Positions 15,161 through 24,060 of a DNA stretch of 64,000 bases are shown piece by piece. The notes under the pieces were generated by a model. That model saw nothing but the letters and a program-made list of their open reading frames with translations. It made no database searches and was not told where the DNA came from. The translations under genes were made by a program, and so were the position numbers. Numbering within the stretch: the stretch's first letter is position 1; each line of letters starts with the position of its first letter. Source of the stretch: Natronolimnohabitans innermongolicus JCM 12255 (lineage in GTDB: Archaea > Halobacteriota > Halobacteria > Halobacteriales > Natrialbaceae); NCBI RefSeq assembly GCF_000337215.1, contig NZ_AOHZ01000061.1, positions 56,162 through 120,161 of the forward strand, given 5' to 3'.

Positions 15161-16684
15161 CTAGAGGTAACCCAGATCCGCGAGCCGATCTTTGGTTCCC
15201 TCGCGCATCTCGACCGACTCGGATGCGCCGGCCGTCTCGAGCGGCTCGAATCGGTCCTCAAGCCGGGCGCGAAGCTCGCTGACCCGCTCTGGCTTGCGGT
15301 CGGAAATATCCGTCCACTCTTCCGGATCCGATCGAACGTCGTGGAGGCGCTCGAAGCCGTCGTCGCCGCGGACGTACTTGTACTCGAGCGTGCGGACGGC
15401 CCGAAGCCGGCGGTCGTAGTCGTAGACGTGATCCGGAATCGTCTCGAAACGCGCCTCGAGTCGGTCGATCGAGGGCTGGGGGGCGACGTACTCGGCGAAG
15501 ATCGCGTCCCGCGGCTCGGCGTTCGCCGTCGACGCCGGATGAAGCGAGCGGCCGGCGCTTTGCTCGCGGAGTTTTGGGTCGTCGATTCCGGCGGTCTCGA
15601 GCAGCGTCTCGGGGAGGTCGAGCAGCTGGACGAGGTCGTCTCGACGGTCGCCGTCAGCGAACGGCCCGCCGTGAACCACCAGCGGAACGTTGATCAGCGT
15701 GTTATAGAGGTTGTACTGGTGACCGAAGAACCCGTGTTCGCCGATGTGCTCGCCGTGGTCGCCACAGACGACGAACAGGGTGTCGTCCCACTCGCCGCTC
15801 GCCTCGAGGGCCGCGCGAAGCTCGCCGAGCTGGTCGTCGACGTAGGCGAGTTCGGCCCGGTAGAGCCCGCGGAGCATCTCGAACTTCCGGTCGGTGATAG
15901 TGTAGTCCTCGCAGTCGTAGGCCCGCGGATCCTGGCGTATCGCGGTCGCGTCGTCGTAGGTCGCGCCGTCGGGGAGGAACCGCTCGGCGTACTCCCGCGG
16001 TGGATCGTACTCGACGTGAGGCTCGATGAAGTTACAGAACAGGAAGAACGGATCGTCCCGGTCGCGCGTCTCGAGCCAGTCGCCGATCCAGTCTGTCGAT
16101 CGGTCGGCGCCGTCGTCGCCTGCGGGCTGGAGTACCTCGCTGTAGAGGATGTTCGCGGCGTTGACCAGCGGGTTCCCCTCGAAGAGTCGGTCGCGGGTGG
16201 CCTGCAGTTTCTCGCGGACGTCCTCGCCGCGGACGACTGCACCCATGTCCGCGTCCGACTGGATGTACTGCCAGCCTTTCCGCAGATCCTCGAAGCCGCG
16301 GTCGAAGCCGAACTCTTCGGTGATCCAGGTGTTGTTCGAGACGCCGATGGTCTCGTAGCCGGAGTCAGCGAACGATTCGGGCAGCGTCCGTAGCTCCTCG
16401 TCGAGGTACGTGTAGCCGCCGTGGGCGCCGTGTTCGGAGGGGTACGTGCCGGTAAACAGCGAGGCGTGAGAAGGAAGGGTCCACGGCGCGGCCGCGTACG
16501 CGTTCTCGAACGCCGTTCCCTCCGACGCGAGTCGGTGCAACGTGGGCGTCGTCTCCGGGCCGCAACTCGTCGCTCGAGCGGTGTCGAGAACGACGAGGAC
16601 AACGTTTCGAACGGTCGAACTCGAGTGTGAGTCCGAATCACGCTCGTTATCTGACGCCGCCGAAGTATCGGTGGATCCCGCCAT
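15161..16684 (-). CDS. Sulfatase-superfamily protein with Thr in place of the formylglycine Cys
   Basis: 507 aa of the alkaline phosphatase/sulfatase fold. Metal-binding segments are present: VVLVVLDTARATS near the N-terminus and FVVCGDHGEHIGEHGFFGH later. The nucleophile region reads APWTLPSHASLFTG; aligned with the sulfatase motif CxPSRxSLLTG, the Cys/Ser that becomes formylglycine is Thr69 and the Arg is His. A Thr nucleophile is typical of phosphoglycerol-transferase-like members, so transfer or hydrolysis of phosphate esters is more likely than classical sulfatase action. No signal peptide. The ATG at 16682-16684 follows a GGAGG-containing stretch and is preferred to the GTG 18 nt upstream. 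Divergent from the next sulfatase. Confidence 0.82.
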   Translation of the reverse strand: MAGSTDTSAASDNERDSDSHSSSTVRNVVLVVLDTARATSCGPETTPTLHRLASEGTAFENAYAAAPWTLPSHASLFTGTYPSEHGAHGGYTYLDEELRTLPESFADSGYETIGVSNNTWITEEFGFDRGFEDLRKGWQYIQSDADMGAVVRGEDVREKLQATRDRLFEGNPLVNAANILYSEVLQPAGDDGADRSTDWIGDWLETRDRDDPFFLFCNFIEPHVEYDPPREYAERFLPDGATYDDATAIRQDPRAYDCEDYTITDRKFEMLRGLYRAELAYVDDQLGELRAALEASGEWDDTLFVVCGDHGEHIGEHGFFGHQYNLYNTLINVPLVVHGGPFADGDRRDDLVQLLDLPETLLETAGIDDPKLREQSAGRSLHPASTANAEPRDAIFAEYVAPQPSIDRLEARFETIPDHVYDYDRRLRAVRTLEYKYVRGDDGFERLHDVRSDPEEWTDISDRKPERVSELRARLEDRFEPLETAGASESVEMREGTKDRLADLGYL

Positions 16685-16849
16685 GTCTGGCCCTACCTCC
16701 ACCCCTTGGGACCATGGTCACGGCCCCCGATTATGCAGGTGAGTCATCGCGTTGTACACTCCGAACGGAACGATAGTCCGGACTGAGAGAGACTCACCGT
16801 CCTGAATCACTGCGAACGCTTACTCCCGTCGTCGCCGTACCACGGGACC

Positions 16850-18307
16850 ATGGAGCCGCCGAACATCGTCCTCGTTCACTGTCACGATCTGGGGACGTAC
16901 CTCGGGTGTTACGGAGCCGCCGTCGAGACGCCGCGAATCGACGCGCTCGCGGCCGACGGCGTTCGGTTCGACAATCACTACGTCACCGCGCCGCAGTGTT
17001 CGCCGAGTCGCTCGAGTCTCATGACCGGGCGCCACCCCCACCAGAACGGGATGCTGGGACTCGCCCACGCGGAGTGGGAGCTCGGCGACGACGAACGCGT
17101 GCTCCCCGACCTCCTCTCGGCGGCCGGCTACGAGACCCACCGCTTCGGACTCCAGCACGTCACCGAGTACCCCGAGCGGCTCGGCTACGATCGGCTCCAC
17201 AGCGAGGAACCACTCACAGCCGACGCCCCGCCGTCCGTCCACGAAACCGCCCGCGCTCGAACCGTCGCCGACGACGTCGCCGCGATGCTCGAGTCGGGCG
17301 ACCACGACGACCCGTTCTTCGCCTCGATCGGATTCTTTGAACTCCACCGCGTCGAGGAGGACGACGGCTACGGCTTCGAGGCCAACCGCTACGAGACGCC
17401 AGACCCGGAGACGGTCGAGCCGCTTCCGTTCCTCCCCGACCGACCCGGAATCCGGTCCGACATCGCCGAGATGCACGGGATGGTTGGAGCGATCGACGAC
17501 GGCGTCGGAACGATCGTCGACGCCCTCGAGGACGCCGGACTCGCCGAGGACACGCTCGTCGTCTTCACGACCGAACACGGGCTGGCGATGCCCCGCGCCA
17601 AGGGCTGTTGCTTCGAGGCCGGCATCGAGGGCGCGTTGCTCGCCCGCTGGCCCGGCGTCCTCGAGTCGGGTCGAACCGTCGACGACCTCGTGAGTAACGT
17701 CGACGTCTTCGCGACCCTGCTCGAGATCGCTGGCGTATCGATACCCGACGTCAACGAGGCTGACGGCGACATCGCCGGCCGGAGCATCGCTCCGCTGTTG
17801 CTCGAGGATGCGGCCAGCGGAGGCGAGTACGAGCCCCGCGAGCGGCTCTTCGCCGGCATGACCTGGCACGATCGCTACAACCCCGTCCGGGCGATCCGCA
17901 CCGAGCGCTGGAAGTACGTCCGCAACTGCTGGCATCTCCCCGGCGTCTACATGACGACAGACGTCTACTGCAGCGCGGCCGGCCGGGAGGTCTGCGAGGA
18001 GTTCTACGGCGAGCAGCGACCCTACGAGGAGCTGTACGATCTCGCGAACGATCCCCTCGAGCAGCGCAACCTGCTCGGACCGAACGTCGGCGCGATCGTC
18101 GACCGAGAGCCGTCGCCGACCGGCGTCGATCCCGAGTCGGCGTCGGTACCGGAACCCGACGAGGCCGAGATCGAGGCGGTTCACGGACGCCTCCGGGAGG
18201 AACTGTGCGACTGGATGCGCGAGACCGACGATCCGCTGCTCGACGGGCCGGTCCTTCCGAGCGACTGGGACGTGGTCGACGTCGTCCCGGGCGACGGCCC
18301 GGACTAG
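16850..18307 (+). CDS. Sulfatase (formylglycine-dependent type)
   Basis: 485 aa. The canonical sulfatase signature CSPSRSSLMTGRHP is present, with Cys50 as the residue normally oxidised to formylglycine and Arg54 as its stabiliser. Other metal and substrate residues: NIVLVHCHDLG (N-terminal Asp), FTTEHGLAMPRAKG (in place of the usual DHG), and C-terminal IRTERWKYVRNC. It lacks a signal peptide, so it probably works in the cytoplasm. The PfkB-type sugar kinase begins 47 nt downstream, which suggests removal of sulfate from a sugar followed by phosphorylation; this is inference. No formylglycine-generating enzyme is encoded in the window. Confidence 0.85.
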   Translation: MEPPNIVLVHCHDLGTYLGCYGAAVETPRIDALAADGVRFDNHYVTAPQCSPSRSSLMTGRHPHQNGMLGLAHAEWELGDDERVLPDLLSAAGYETHRFGLQHVTEYPERLGYDRLHSEEPLTADAPPSVHETARARTVADDVAAMLESGDHDDPFFASIGFFELHRVEEDDGYGFEANRYETPDPETVEPLPFLPDRPGIRSDIAEMHGMVGAIDDGVGTIVDALEDAGLAEDTLVVFTTEHGLAMPRAKGCCFEAGIEGALLARWPGVLESGRTVDDLVSNVDVFATLLEIAGVSIPDVNEADGDIAGRSIAPLLLEDAASGGEYEPRERLFAGMTWHDRYNPVRAIRTERWKYVRNCWHLPGVYMTTDVYCSAAGREVCEEFYGEQRPYEELYDLANDPLEQRNLLGPNVGAIVDREPSPTGVDPESASVPEPDEAEIEAVHGRLREELCDWMRETDDPLLDGPVLPSDWDVVDVVPGDGPD

Positions 18308-18354
18308 TCGCCGACCGTTATTACCGTGGCCCCCGAAGCGCGACACGAAACGCG

Positions 18355-19347
18355 ATGCCCGACGTCGTCAGCTTCGGGAGCATCAACGTCGACCGCACGT
18401 GGACGCTCTCGACGGACCGGATCGGTGTCCTTGAGCAGCGCTACAACTGGTTTCCCGCGGCCGGGGAGACCGTCCGCGTCGACGGCGACGACCGGACCGA
18501 ACTGACCGCACTCGAGGAACGCCTCACAGCAACCCTGTCCGCGGACCGTCAGCGAACGACCATCGGTGGAAAGGGTGCGAACCAGGCCGTCGCCGCCGCT
18601 CGAGCGACGGGCAAGGGGGCGGCGATGTTCGGCTGCGTCGGCGCCGACGCGGCCGGCGACCGCGCCCGCGAGGCCCTCGCGGACCGCGGCGTCGACGCCG
18701 ATCGAATCGGCGTCACCGACCGACCGACCGGAACGGCGTCGATCTTCGTCGACGAGGTCGGCGAGTCGCGGATCGCGATCGTCGGCGGCGCCAACGACGC
18801 GGTCGATTCGGACTACGTCGACCGCCACTTCGAGCGACTCCGGCGGGCGGACGCGCTCCTCCTCCAGAACGAGATTCCGGTCGCGACGGCGACGTTCCTG
18901 CTCGAGCGGCTCGCGGACCGAACTGACGGCAGTCGGCGGCGGCCGACGGTGATCTGCAATCCGGCGCCGGCCGACGGCGCCGCGTCGCTGCTCGCACACC
19001 AGTCCCCGCTCGTCGACGTCGTCGTGGTCAACGAAACCGAGTACGCGACGCTCGAGCGCTCCGTCGACGCGTTCGACGGCACCGTGATCCGAACGCAGGG
19101 TCCCGACGACGTCGTCGTGCGCGGCGACCGATCCGATCGCGTCTCGCCGCCGACGGTCGACCCCGTCGATACGACCGGTGCGGGCGACGCCTTCTGTGGC
19201 TACCTCGCGGCGTTTCTGGCCGACGGCGTCGGTCTCGAGTCCGCGCTCACGGCCGCGACCGTCGCCGGTTCGCTGACGACCGAGACGGTGGGTGTCCAGG
19301 AGGCGATTCCGGACCGGGAAACGGTGCTCGACGTACTCGAGCGATAG
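18355..19347 (+). CDS. PfkB/ribokinase-family sugar kinase
   Basis: 330 aa. N-terminal SFGSINVDRTWTL and the glycine-rich GGKGANQAVAAARATG match ribokinase signature 1. The catalytic loop is DTTGAGDAFCGYLAAFL with the GAGD anion hole and Asp base. An insertion of about 40 residues after position 25 separates these motifs more than in E. coli RbsK. Phosphorylates a sugar or nucleoside; the substrate is not determined. ATG 18355 is chosen because the longer frame upstream is Arg-rich and overlaps the sulfatase. It probably shares a transcript with the sulfatase upstream. Confidence 0.87.
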   Translation: MPDVVSFGSINVDRTWTLSTDRIGVLEQRYNWFPAAGETVRVDGDDRTELTALEERLTATLSADRQRTTIGGKGANQAVAAARATGKGAAMFGCVGADAAGDRAREALADRGVDADRIGVTDRPTGTASIFVDEVGESRIAIVGGANDAVDSDYVDRHFERLRRADALLLQNEIPVATATFLLERLADRTDGSRRRPTVICNPAPADGAASLLAHQSPLVDVVVVNETEYATLERSVDAFDGTVIRTQGPDDVVVRGDRSDRVSPPTVDPVDTTGAGDAFCGYLAAFLADGVGLESALTAATVAGSLTTETVGVQEAIPDRETVLDVLER

Positions 19348-19380
19348 TGCAACTACCGCAGTCGTCAGGCTCGCAGCGGC

Positions 19381-19797
19381 TCACTTCTCGCTTTCCGCCC
19401 GCTCGCTCTCCGCCCGTTCACGAAGCCGCCGTTTCTGGCGTCGCTCCGTGACGTGATCGACGCCGTCGGCCAGTTCGTCCCGGACGTCGTCCTCGAAGCC
19501 GTCGACCGACGTGAGAAACTCCGTCGAGAACTCCTCGACGAGTTCGAACGTCCACTGGTCGCTGATCGCTCCGGCGGGGAGGTGTTCGTCGCGCAGTTCG
19601 TCGGCCCACTCGTCGTGTCCGGCGTCTCGAAGCGCCGCCTCGGCGTCGCTCATCCGGTCCATCGCGTGGCCCAGGTCGTGGTGGAACTCGAGCAACGTAC
19701 CGTAGGCCCGGTGGACGTACTCGATGCCCAGCTGTAGCTCGTGGAGTGCCTGTTCTTCGGCGTCGCTCAACTCGAGGTCGTCGGGATCGGTCGACAT
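19381..19797 (-). CDS. Conserved haloarchaeal helical protein
   Basis: 138 aa, acidic, almost wholly helical (EEQALHELQLGIEYVHRAYGTLLEFHHDLGHAMDRM), ending in a charged Arg/Glu-rich helix (RRQKRRLRERAESERAESEK). Several His residues in the first half (EYVHRAY, EFHHDLGHAM) could bind a metal, but the pattern is not a known site. No signal or membrane segment. Not recognised beyond being haloarchaea-like; function unknown. Confidence 0.65.
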   Translation of the reverse strand: MSTDPDDLELSDAEEQALHELQLGIEYVHRAYGTLLEFHHDLGHAMDRMSDAEAALRDAGHDEWADELRDEHLPAGAISDQWTFELVEEFSTEFLTSVDGFEDDVRDELADGVDHVTERRQKRRLRERAESERAESEK

Positions 19798-19924
19798 AGC
19801 GATAGCTGGCGGTCCACGATTACGAAAAAAAGCCTTGCAAGTGCGCTACTGACCGCCGATTCTCGAGTGCGATACTGGGGCCACAACACTCTCGTCGGTC
19901 GACTGGAAACCGACTCGTGAAGCG

Positions 19925-21286
19925 ATGGCGATACTCGACGACCTCTCCGGCTACGAGTTCGAGGATCTGATGGAGGACGTGTTTCGACACCTCGGCTACG
20001 AGAACGTACGACAGTCCCGACGAACGGCCGACGAGGGCCGAGACATCCTCATGGAGGAGGTCGTCGACGGCCGCCGCCGCGCCGTCGTCGTCGAGTGTAA
20101 ACACACCGAGACGGTCAGTCGCCCGGTCATCCAGAAGCTCCACTCGGCGGTCGCCACCTACGACTACGACGGCCCCGTCAGGGGGATGGTCGCGACGACC
20201 GGCCGCTTTACCGACCCGGCCCGGGAGTACGCCGCCGATCTGGGCGCGAACCGGGACGGCGGCGTCGAACTCCTCGACGGTCGGGACCTCAGAGAGATCG
20301 GCGACGAGATCGGTATCGACCTCTACAACGGCCGCATCGAGATTCTCTGTACGGAGGCGCTCCGGCCAACCCACCCCACCGCCGGCCGCGACGGCCCCGT
20401 CTTCGAGGCCGTCGGCGAGATCGACAACCTCGAGCCGGCGACGATTCCGACGCCCGAGACGGGCGTGTCACTCGAGCCGACGGTGACCGTCCGCGCCGAG
20501 ACCGACGCGACGTTCGAGACCTCCGTGGGCGTCATCCACCGGATCGACGAGGCGAACGAACTCGTACTCCACGCCGATCGGGACGCGCCACGAGTCGCGG
20601 ACGGCGAGGTTCGAGACCTCGTCACGACGCCGGCCGCGACTCGGATCGATCTGGCGGACGCCGACCTCGAGTCGACGTTCGACAGCGTCGAGCGGCGCCG
20701 ATTCGGGCAGACAGAGACCGAGTACAAGGAGTGGGCGATCGACCGCCTTCGACAGGCCCACACGACGACGGTCCACTACACGGGCGACAACAACGTCGAC
20801 TACGAGAAGACCTGCCAGCCGTCGCGCTCGGACGTCTCGATCCGCGAGATCGACCCCGTCTACGTTCCCCACGTCCGGTCGCGGCTCTCGCTCGGCGAGC
20901 ACGACTACCGGTACGCCTACTACGCCGCCGGCCCCTCGCGGACGACCACGACGAACGACCTCCACGAGTGCGTCCACTGCGACGCCGCGGGGACGAGCGA
21001 GACCGTCACCTACTGCGACAACTGCGGCAGCATCAACTGCGAGGAGCACACGAAGACGGAACGTCTCGAGGGCGACCCCGTCTGTACGGGCTGTGCCGTC
21101 ACCGAGCGCTTCGCCCTGAAGATGAAGTACTTCTACGACCGGGAGAACCTCGAGGCCTTCCGCGCGGAGTACGACGAGATGGCGATCCACGAGAAGGCGA
21201 TGGAGAACGTGCCGCTTGCGGTCGGAACGGTGCTCTGTGTGGTGTTCGCGCTGTTCGTTATCGCGAGTTCGGTCGGAGTCGTCTAA
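19925..21286 (+). CDS. Mrr-type nuclease fused to zinc-finger and C-terminal membrane helix
   Basis: 453 aa. Residues 1-120 form a restriction-endonuclease (Mrr_cat) domain: GYEFEDLMEDVFRHLGY, then the active site EGRD (Asp40) and ECK (Glu57, Lys59) with Gln70. A middle region of about 210 residues is not recognised. Then a Cys-rich part: CVHC, CDNCGSINCEEH and CTGC, consistent with two treble-clef or B-box-like zinc sites. The last about 22 residues are hydrophobic (LAVGTVLCVVFALFVIASSVGVV), predicting a tail anchor. Mrr-type enzymes cut modified DNA, and a membrane-tethered version could act on incoming DNA. No methyltransferase is adjacent, which fits a modification-dependent enzyme. Confidence 0.8.
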   Translation: MAILDDLSGYEFEDLMEDVFRHLGYENVRQSRRTADEGRDILMEEVVDGRRRAVVVECKHTETVSRPVIQKLHSAVATYDYDGPVRGMVATTGRFTDPAREYAADLGANRDGGVELLDGRDLREIGDEIGIDLYNGRIEILCTEALRPTHPTAGRDGPVFEAVGEIDNLEPATIPTPETGVSLEPTVTVRAETDATFETSVGVIHRIDEANELVLHADRDAPRVADGEVRDLVTTPAATRIDLADADLESTFDSVERRRFGQTETEYKEWAIDRLRQAHTTTVHYTGDNNVDYEKTCQPSRSDVSIREIDPVYVPHVRSRLSLGEHDYRYAYYAAGPSRTTTTNDLHECVHCDAAGTSETVTYCDNCGSINCEEHTKTERLEGDPVCTGCAVTERFALKMKYFYDRENLEAFRAEYDEMAIHEKAMENVPLAVGTVLCVVFALFVIASSVGVV

Positions 21287-21368
21287 CGCTCGACTCCCAC
21301 ACTGAAAACCGTGAGTGTGAGTCCGTTGCCGACGCGACTCGAGAACTGAAACGGAGCGATCGTCGTCG

Positions 21369-21767
21369 CTATTTTCCGGTCGGCGTCACGTTGTTGCTGA
21401 CGGCCTGTTTGACCTGCAAGGCGGCGCTCGCGGCTAGTCCGCGGGCGACCTCGTCGCGTTCGTCGTCCGTGATGAGGTCCTCGCCGGCCACGAACTCCTC
21501 TACGTCGGGCGTGAAACCGGCGCTGACGGCGTGGCCGACCGGCGGCCGAACCGCCACGGTGACCTGCGGCCCGGCCATTCCCTGCGAGACGTCGGCGTCG
21601 ACGGCGTACTCGTCGGGGAGAAACTCCCGGGTCCGGGCGGCGATTCGCGAGACGTCGCGGTGTAAGGTTCGCTTCTGAGTCCTCGAGAGGTCCGGAACGT
21701 CCGCCGCGGCACGCTGACCAGCACCCGTTTCTCCCGGCAGCCCGGCGTACGGCGTATTTCCGTTCAT
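21369..21767 (-). CDS. Conserved haloarchaeal protein (DUF5811-like)
   Basis: 132 aa starting MNGNTPYAGLPGETGAGQRA, followed by a helical segment (SRTQKRTLHRDVSRIAARTREFLPDEY) and a beta/alpha part (VTVAVRPPVGHAVSAGFTPD). No Cys and no transmembrane segment. I associate the N-terminal pattern with the haloarchaeal DUF5811 family from memory, not from a search. The ATG at 21765-21767 is preferred to a GTG 27 nt upstream. Function unknown; next to the arginine decarboxylase gene in the same direction. Confidence 0.7.
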   Translation of the reverse strand: MNGNTPYAGLPGETGAGQRAAADVPDLSRTQKRTLHRDVSRIAARTREFLPDEYAVDADVSQGMAGPQVTVAVRPPVGHAVSAGFTPDVEEFVAGEDLITDDERDEVARGLAASAALQVKQAVSNNVTPTGK

Positions 21768-21837
21768 GAGAAGTGTGTACCCACTATAACGCACTGACGC
21801 ATCAAAAGGGTTCGCTTTCGGGAAATATTACACGCAA

Positions 21838-22317
21838 TCAACAGATCGGCGTGCTCTCGCCGTAGACGGCCAGAACGACCGCGGTCGTGTGTTCGCCCGA
21901 CTCGGCTTGCTCGCTCTCGACGACGACGTTCGACTCGCCGAACTCCCAGTCCCGAAGCTTCTGACCAGCTTGCAGCCCCTCGCGGACGCGCCGCTCGACG
22001 TCCGCCCGGTCGGTTTCGCCGGAGGTTTCGTAGAACAGTCCCGGTCCGTCGTCGACCGATTGTGACCACGCCAGCGCAGCGCTGACCTGTCCCGGGCCGA
22101 CGGTCGTGGCTCGAGCCTCGACGACGGTCAACCGTTCGCCGGCGGGGCCGAGATCGGGCGCGGTGCCGACGGCCTCGACGGCGGTGTCCGCGGGAACGAC
22201 GGAGGAGACCGAGACGAGATTGTAGTTCTCGACGCCCGCCTCCGCGAGCGCGGCGTCGTAGGAAGCCATCTCGGTCGGCGCCGAGGCCGACCCCCAGACG
22301 ACTCGAATCGTGCTCAT
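21838..22317 (-). CDS. pdaD: Pyruvoyl-dependent arginine decarboxylase
   Basis: 159 aa, the usual proenzyme length. It cleaves itself between two Ser residues to form beta and alpha chains, the new alpha N-terminus becoming the pyruvoyl cofactor. The cleavage motif is present: NLVSVSSVVPA, with the likely cut between Ser38 and Ser39. Other conserved segments are VWGSASAPTEMASYDAAL, GLFYETSG and the C-terminal AVVLAVYGES. Converts arginine to agmatine, which archaea need for agmatidine in tRNA-Ile2 and for polyamines. The ATG at 22315-22317 was chosen because MSTIRVVWG is the family N-terminus. Confidence 0.9.
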   Translation of the reverse strand: MSTIRVVWGSASAPTEMASYDAALAEAGVENYNLVSVSSVVPADTAVEAVGTAPDLGPAGERLTVVEARATTVGPGQVSAALAWSQSVDDGPGLFYETSGETDRADVERRVREGLQAGQKLRDWEFGESNVVVESEQAESGEHTTAVVLAVYGESTPIC

Positions 22318-22628
22318 AGTCGCGTTCGGGGACCGAGCGCGTAAGGGCTTGCGATCCGCGGCCGAACCGGTTGGTGTCGTATTCGAGTGTGTCATACGTG
22401 GCGTTCGTTAGCGTCCCGCCAGCGTCCATGTTCGAACACGAGTCGCCGAGCACGCGCCACCTCGCGCGGATCGCTCGTCGTTCGTCGTTCGTCGCTCGTC
22501 GCTCGGATCGTCGACGCCGACCGACTCGAGGCGTCCAGCTGCCGCTCCGAACCGGCACGATCCAGTTTCGAACCGAATTCACCGCAGAATACACACTCCG
22601 ACGGCAAGTAACCGAAACCGATCCCGCG
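22318..22628. other. 311-nt intergenic region with heptamer repeats
   Basis: Between pdaD and the PAN ATPase, both on the minus strand. It holds the heptamer tandem repeat described separately and a weak minus-strand frame (22392-22607) that opens MPSECVFCGE with one CxxC but becomes Arg/Ser-rich low complexity across the repeat. I do not call it a gene, although a decayed zinc-ribbon gene is possible. Confidence 0.35.
22471..22505. repeat. Five tandem heptamers TCGYTCG
   Basis: The 7-bp unit TCGCTCG or TCGTTCG repeats five times without gaps from 22471 to 22505. It is a short microsatellite in the pdaD-PAN spacer, likely of slippage origin. Confidence 0.85.
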
Positions 22629-23861
22629 CTACTGGTAGAAGTATCCCGCCGACGAAATCACGTCGCTCGAGTCGTCTTCCTCGATCTTCGCTAAGGCTTC
22701 CACGAAGTCCTGGTGAGTGACCTCGTCGCGGTCGTTACGGATGGCGAACATACCGGCCTCGGTGGCGAGGCTCTCGATTTCGGCGCCGGAGTAGCCGTCG
22801 GTGTCGTCGGCCAGGTCGCCGAAGTCGACCTCGTCGGCGACGTTCATGCCGCGGGTGTGAATCTGGAGGATCTGCTCGCGGCCGTCGCGGTCGGGTTCGG
22901 GAACCTCGATGAGGCGGTCGAACCGGCCCGGACGAAGAATGGCGCGGTCGAGCATGTCGAAGCGGTTGGTGGCGGCGATGATGCGGATCTCGCCGCGGGC
23001 CTCGAAGCCGTCCATCTCCGACAGCAGTTGCATCATGGTGCGCTGGACCTCGGCGTCGCCGGAGGTCTTGGACTCGGAGCGCCGCGTCGCGATGGCGTCG
23101 ATCTCGTCGATGAAGATGATGGCCGGTTCGCGCTCGCGGGCCATCTCGAAGAGGTCGCGGACGAGCCGCGAGCCCTCGCCGATGAACTTCCGGACGAGTT
23201 CGGAGCCGGCCATCTTGATGAACGTGGCGTCGGTCTCGTGGGCGACGGCCTTCGCGAGCATCGTCTTGCCCGTCCCGGGCGGCCCGTAGAGGAGCACGCC
23301 GCTTGGCGGCTCGATGCCGACCTCGTCGAACAGTTCGGGTTCGGCAAGCGGCTGCTCGACGGCCTCGCGGACCTCGCGAACCTGCTCGTCGATGCCGCCG
23401 ATCTCGCCGTAGGTGACCTCGGGGCGCTCGGTGATCTCCATCGACTGCGCTCGCGCGTCGGTCTCGGCGTTGAGCACCGTCTGGATCGCAAAGGAATCGT
23501 TGACCGCGACGCGGTCGCCGGGCTCGACCTGATCGACGATCCGCGGCGAGACCTCGGTCAGCACTTCCTGGTTGTTCCCGTGCTGTTTGACGACGACCTC
23601 CTCGCCGTCCATGACGTCCTCGACGGTGGCGATGTACAGCGAGGAGCTCTTGAGCGTCTCGTTTTCCCGCTCAATGCGGTCGACGCGCTCGCGGAGGCGC
23701 TGGCGGCGGTCCTCGGCCTCCTCGAGTTGCTGCTCGAGCTGTTCGTTGACGTCCACGAGGTCTCCGTGGTGGCCGCGAAGAGCCTCGAGTCGCTCATCGT
23801 CGGGGAGATCGGGATCGATATCGCGATGAGGTCGGTCGGGAATAGACGGGCTTCGAGACAT
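22629..23861 (-). CDS. pan: Proteasome-activating nucleotidase (PAN), AAA ATPase
   Basis: 410 aa. A hexameric AAA ATPase that unfolds proteins and feeds them to the 20S proteasome. N-terminal coiled coil (about 35-70), OB domain (about 75-140), then AAA domain with Walker A GPPGTGKT (193-200), Walker B IIFIDEID, sensor-1 AATNRFD and an arginine-finger region (ILRPGRFDR). The C-terminus ends GYFYQ, containing the hydrophobic-Tyr-X motif that docks into the proteasome alpha ring. I chose ATG 23859-23861; minus-strand ATTTATC at 23889-23895 is a plausible TATA. Haloarchaea often have two PAN paralogues; which one this is cannot be told here. Confidence 0.93.
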   Translation of the reverse strand: MSRSPSIPDRPHRDIDPDLPDDERLEALRGHHGDLVDVNEQLEQQLEEAEDRRQRLRERVDRIERENETLKSSSLYIATVEDVMDGEEVVVKQHGNNQEVLTEVSPRIVDQVEPGDRVAVNDSFAIQTVLNAETDARAQSMEITERPEVTYGEIGGIDEQVREVREAVEQPLAEPELFDEVGIEPPSGVLLYGPPGTGKTMLAKAVAHETDATFIKMAGSELVRKFIGEGSRLVRDLFEMAREREPAIIFIDEIDAIATRRSESKTSGDAEVQRTMMQLLSEMDGFEARGEIRIIAATNRFDMLDRAILRPGRFDRLIEVPEPDRDGREQILQIHTRGMNVADEVDFGDLADDTDGYSGAEIESLATEAGMFAIRNDRDEVTHQDFVEALAKIEEDDSSDVISSAGYFYQ

Positions 23862-24060
23862 CCTGACGTACGTCGGTAAGTCCCCGACGATAAATGTGCC
23901 TTTGGGTCCCGGTCGGTTTTCGTATCCACGTCTCATAAGGTAACGCTCGCGGTATACGGGTCACTGGCCCCTCGAAAGCGGCGGTGGCGACGTTGGTACC
24001 GGACGATTTCAGGCGGGACGGACTCGACTCTTCACCGATCGTGACGTCGAACGATCCCGT

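Noticed and set aside
22392..22607. Minus-strand frame starting MPSECVFCGE
   Set aside because: Only one CxxC, then a repeat-derived Arg/Ser/Thr stretch; not enough to call a gene.
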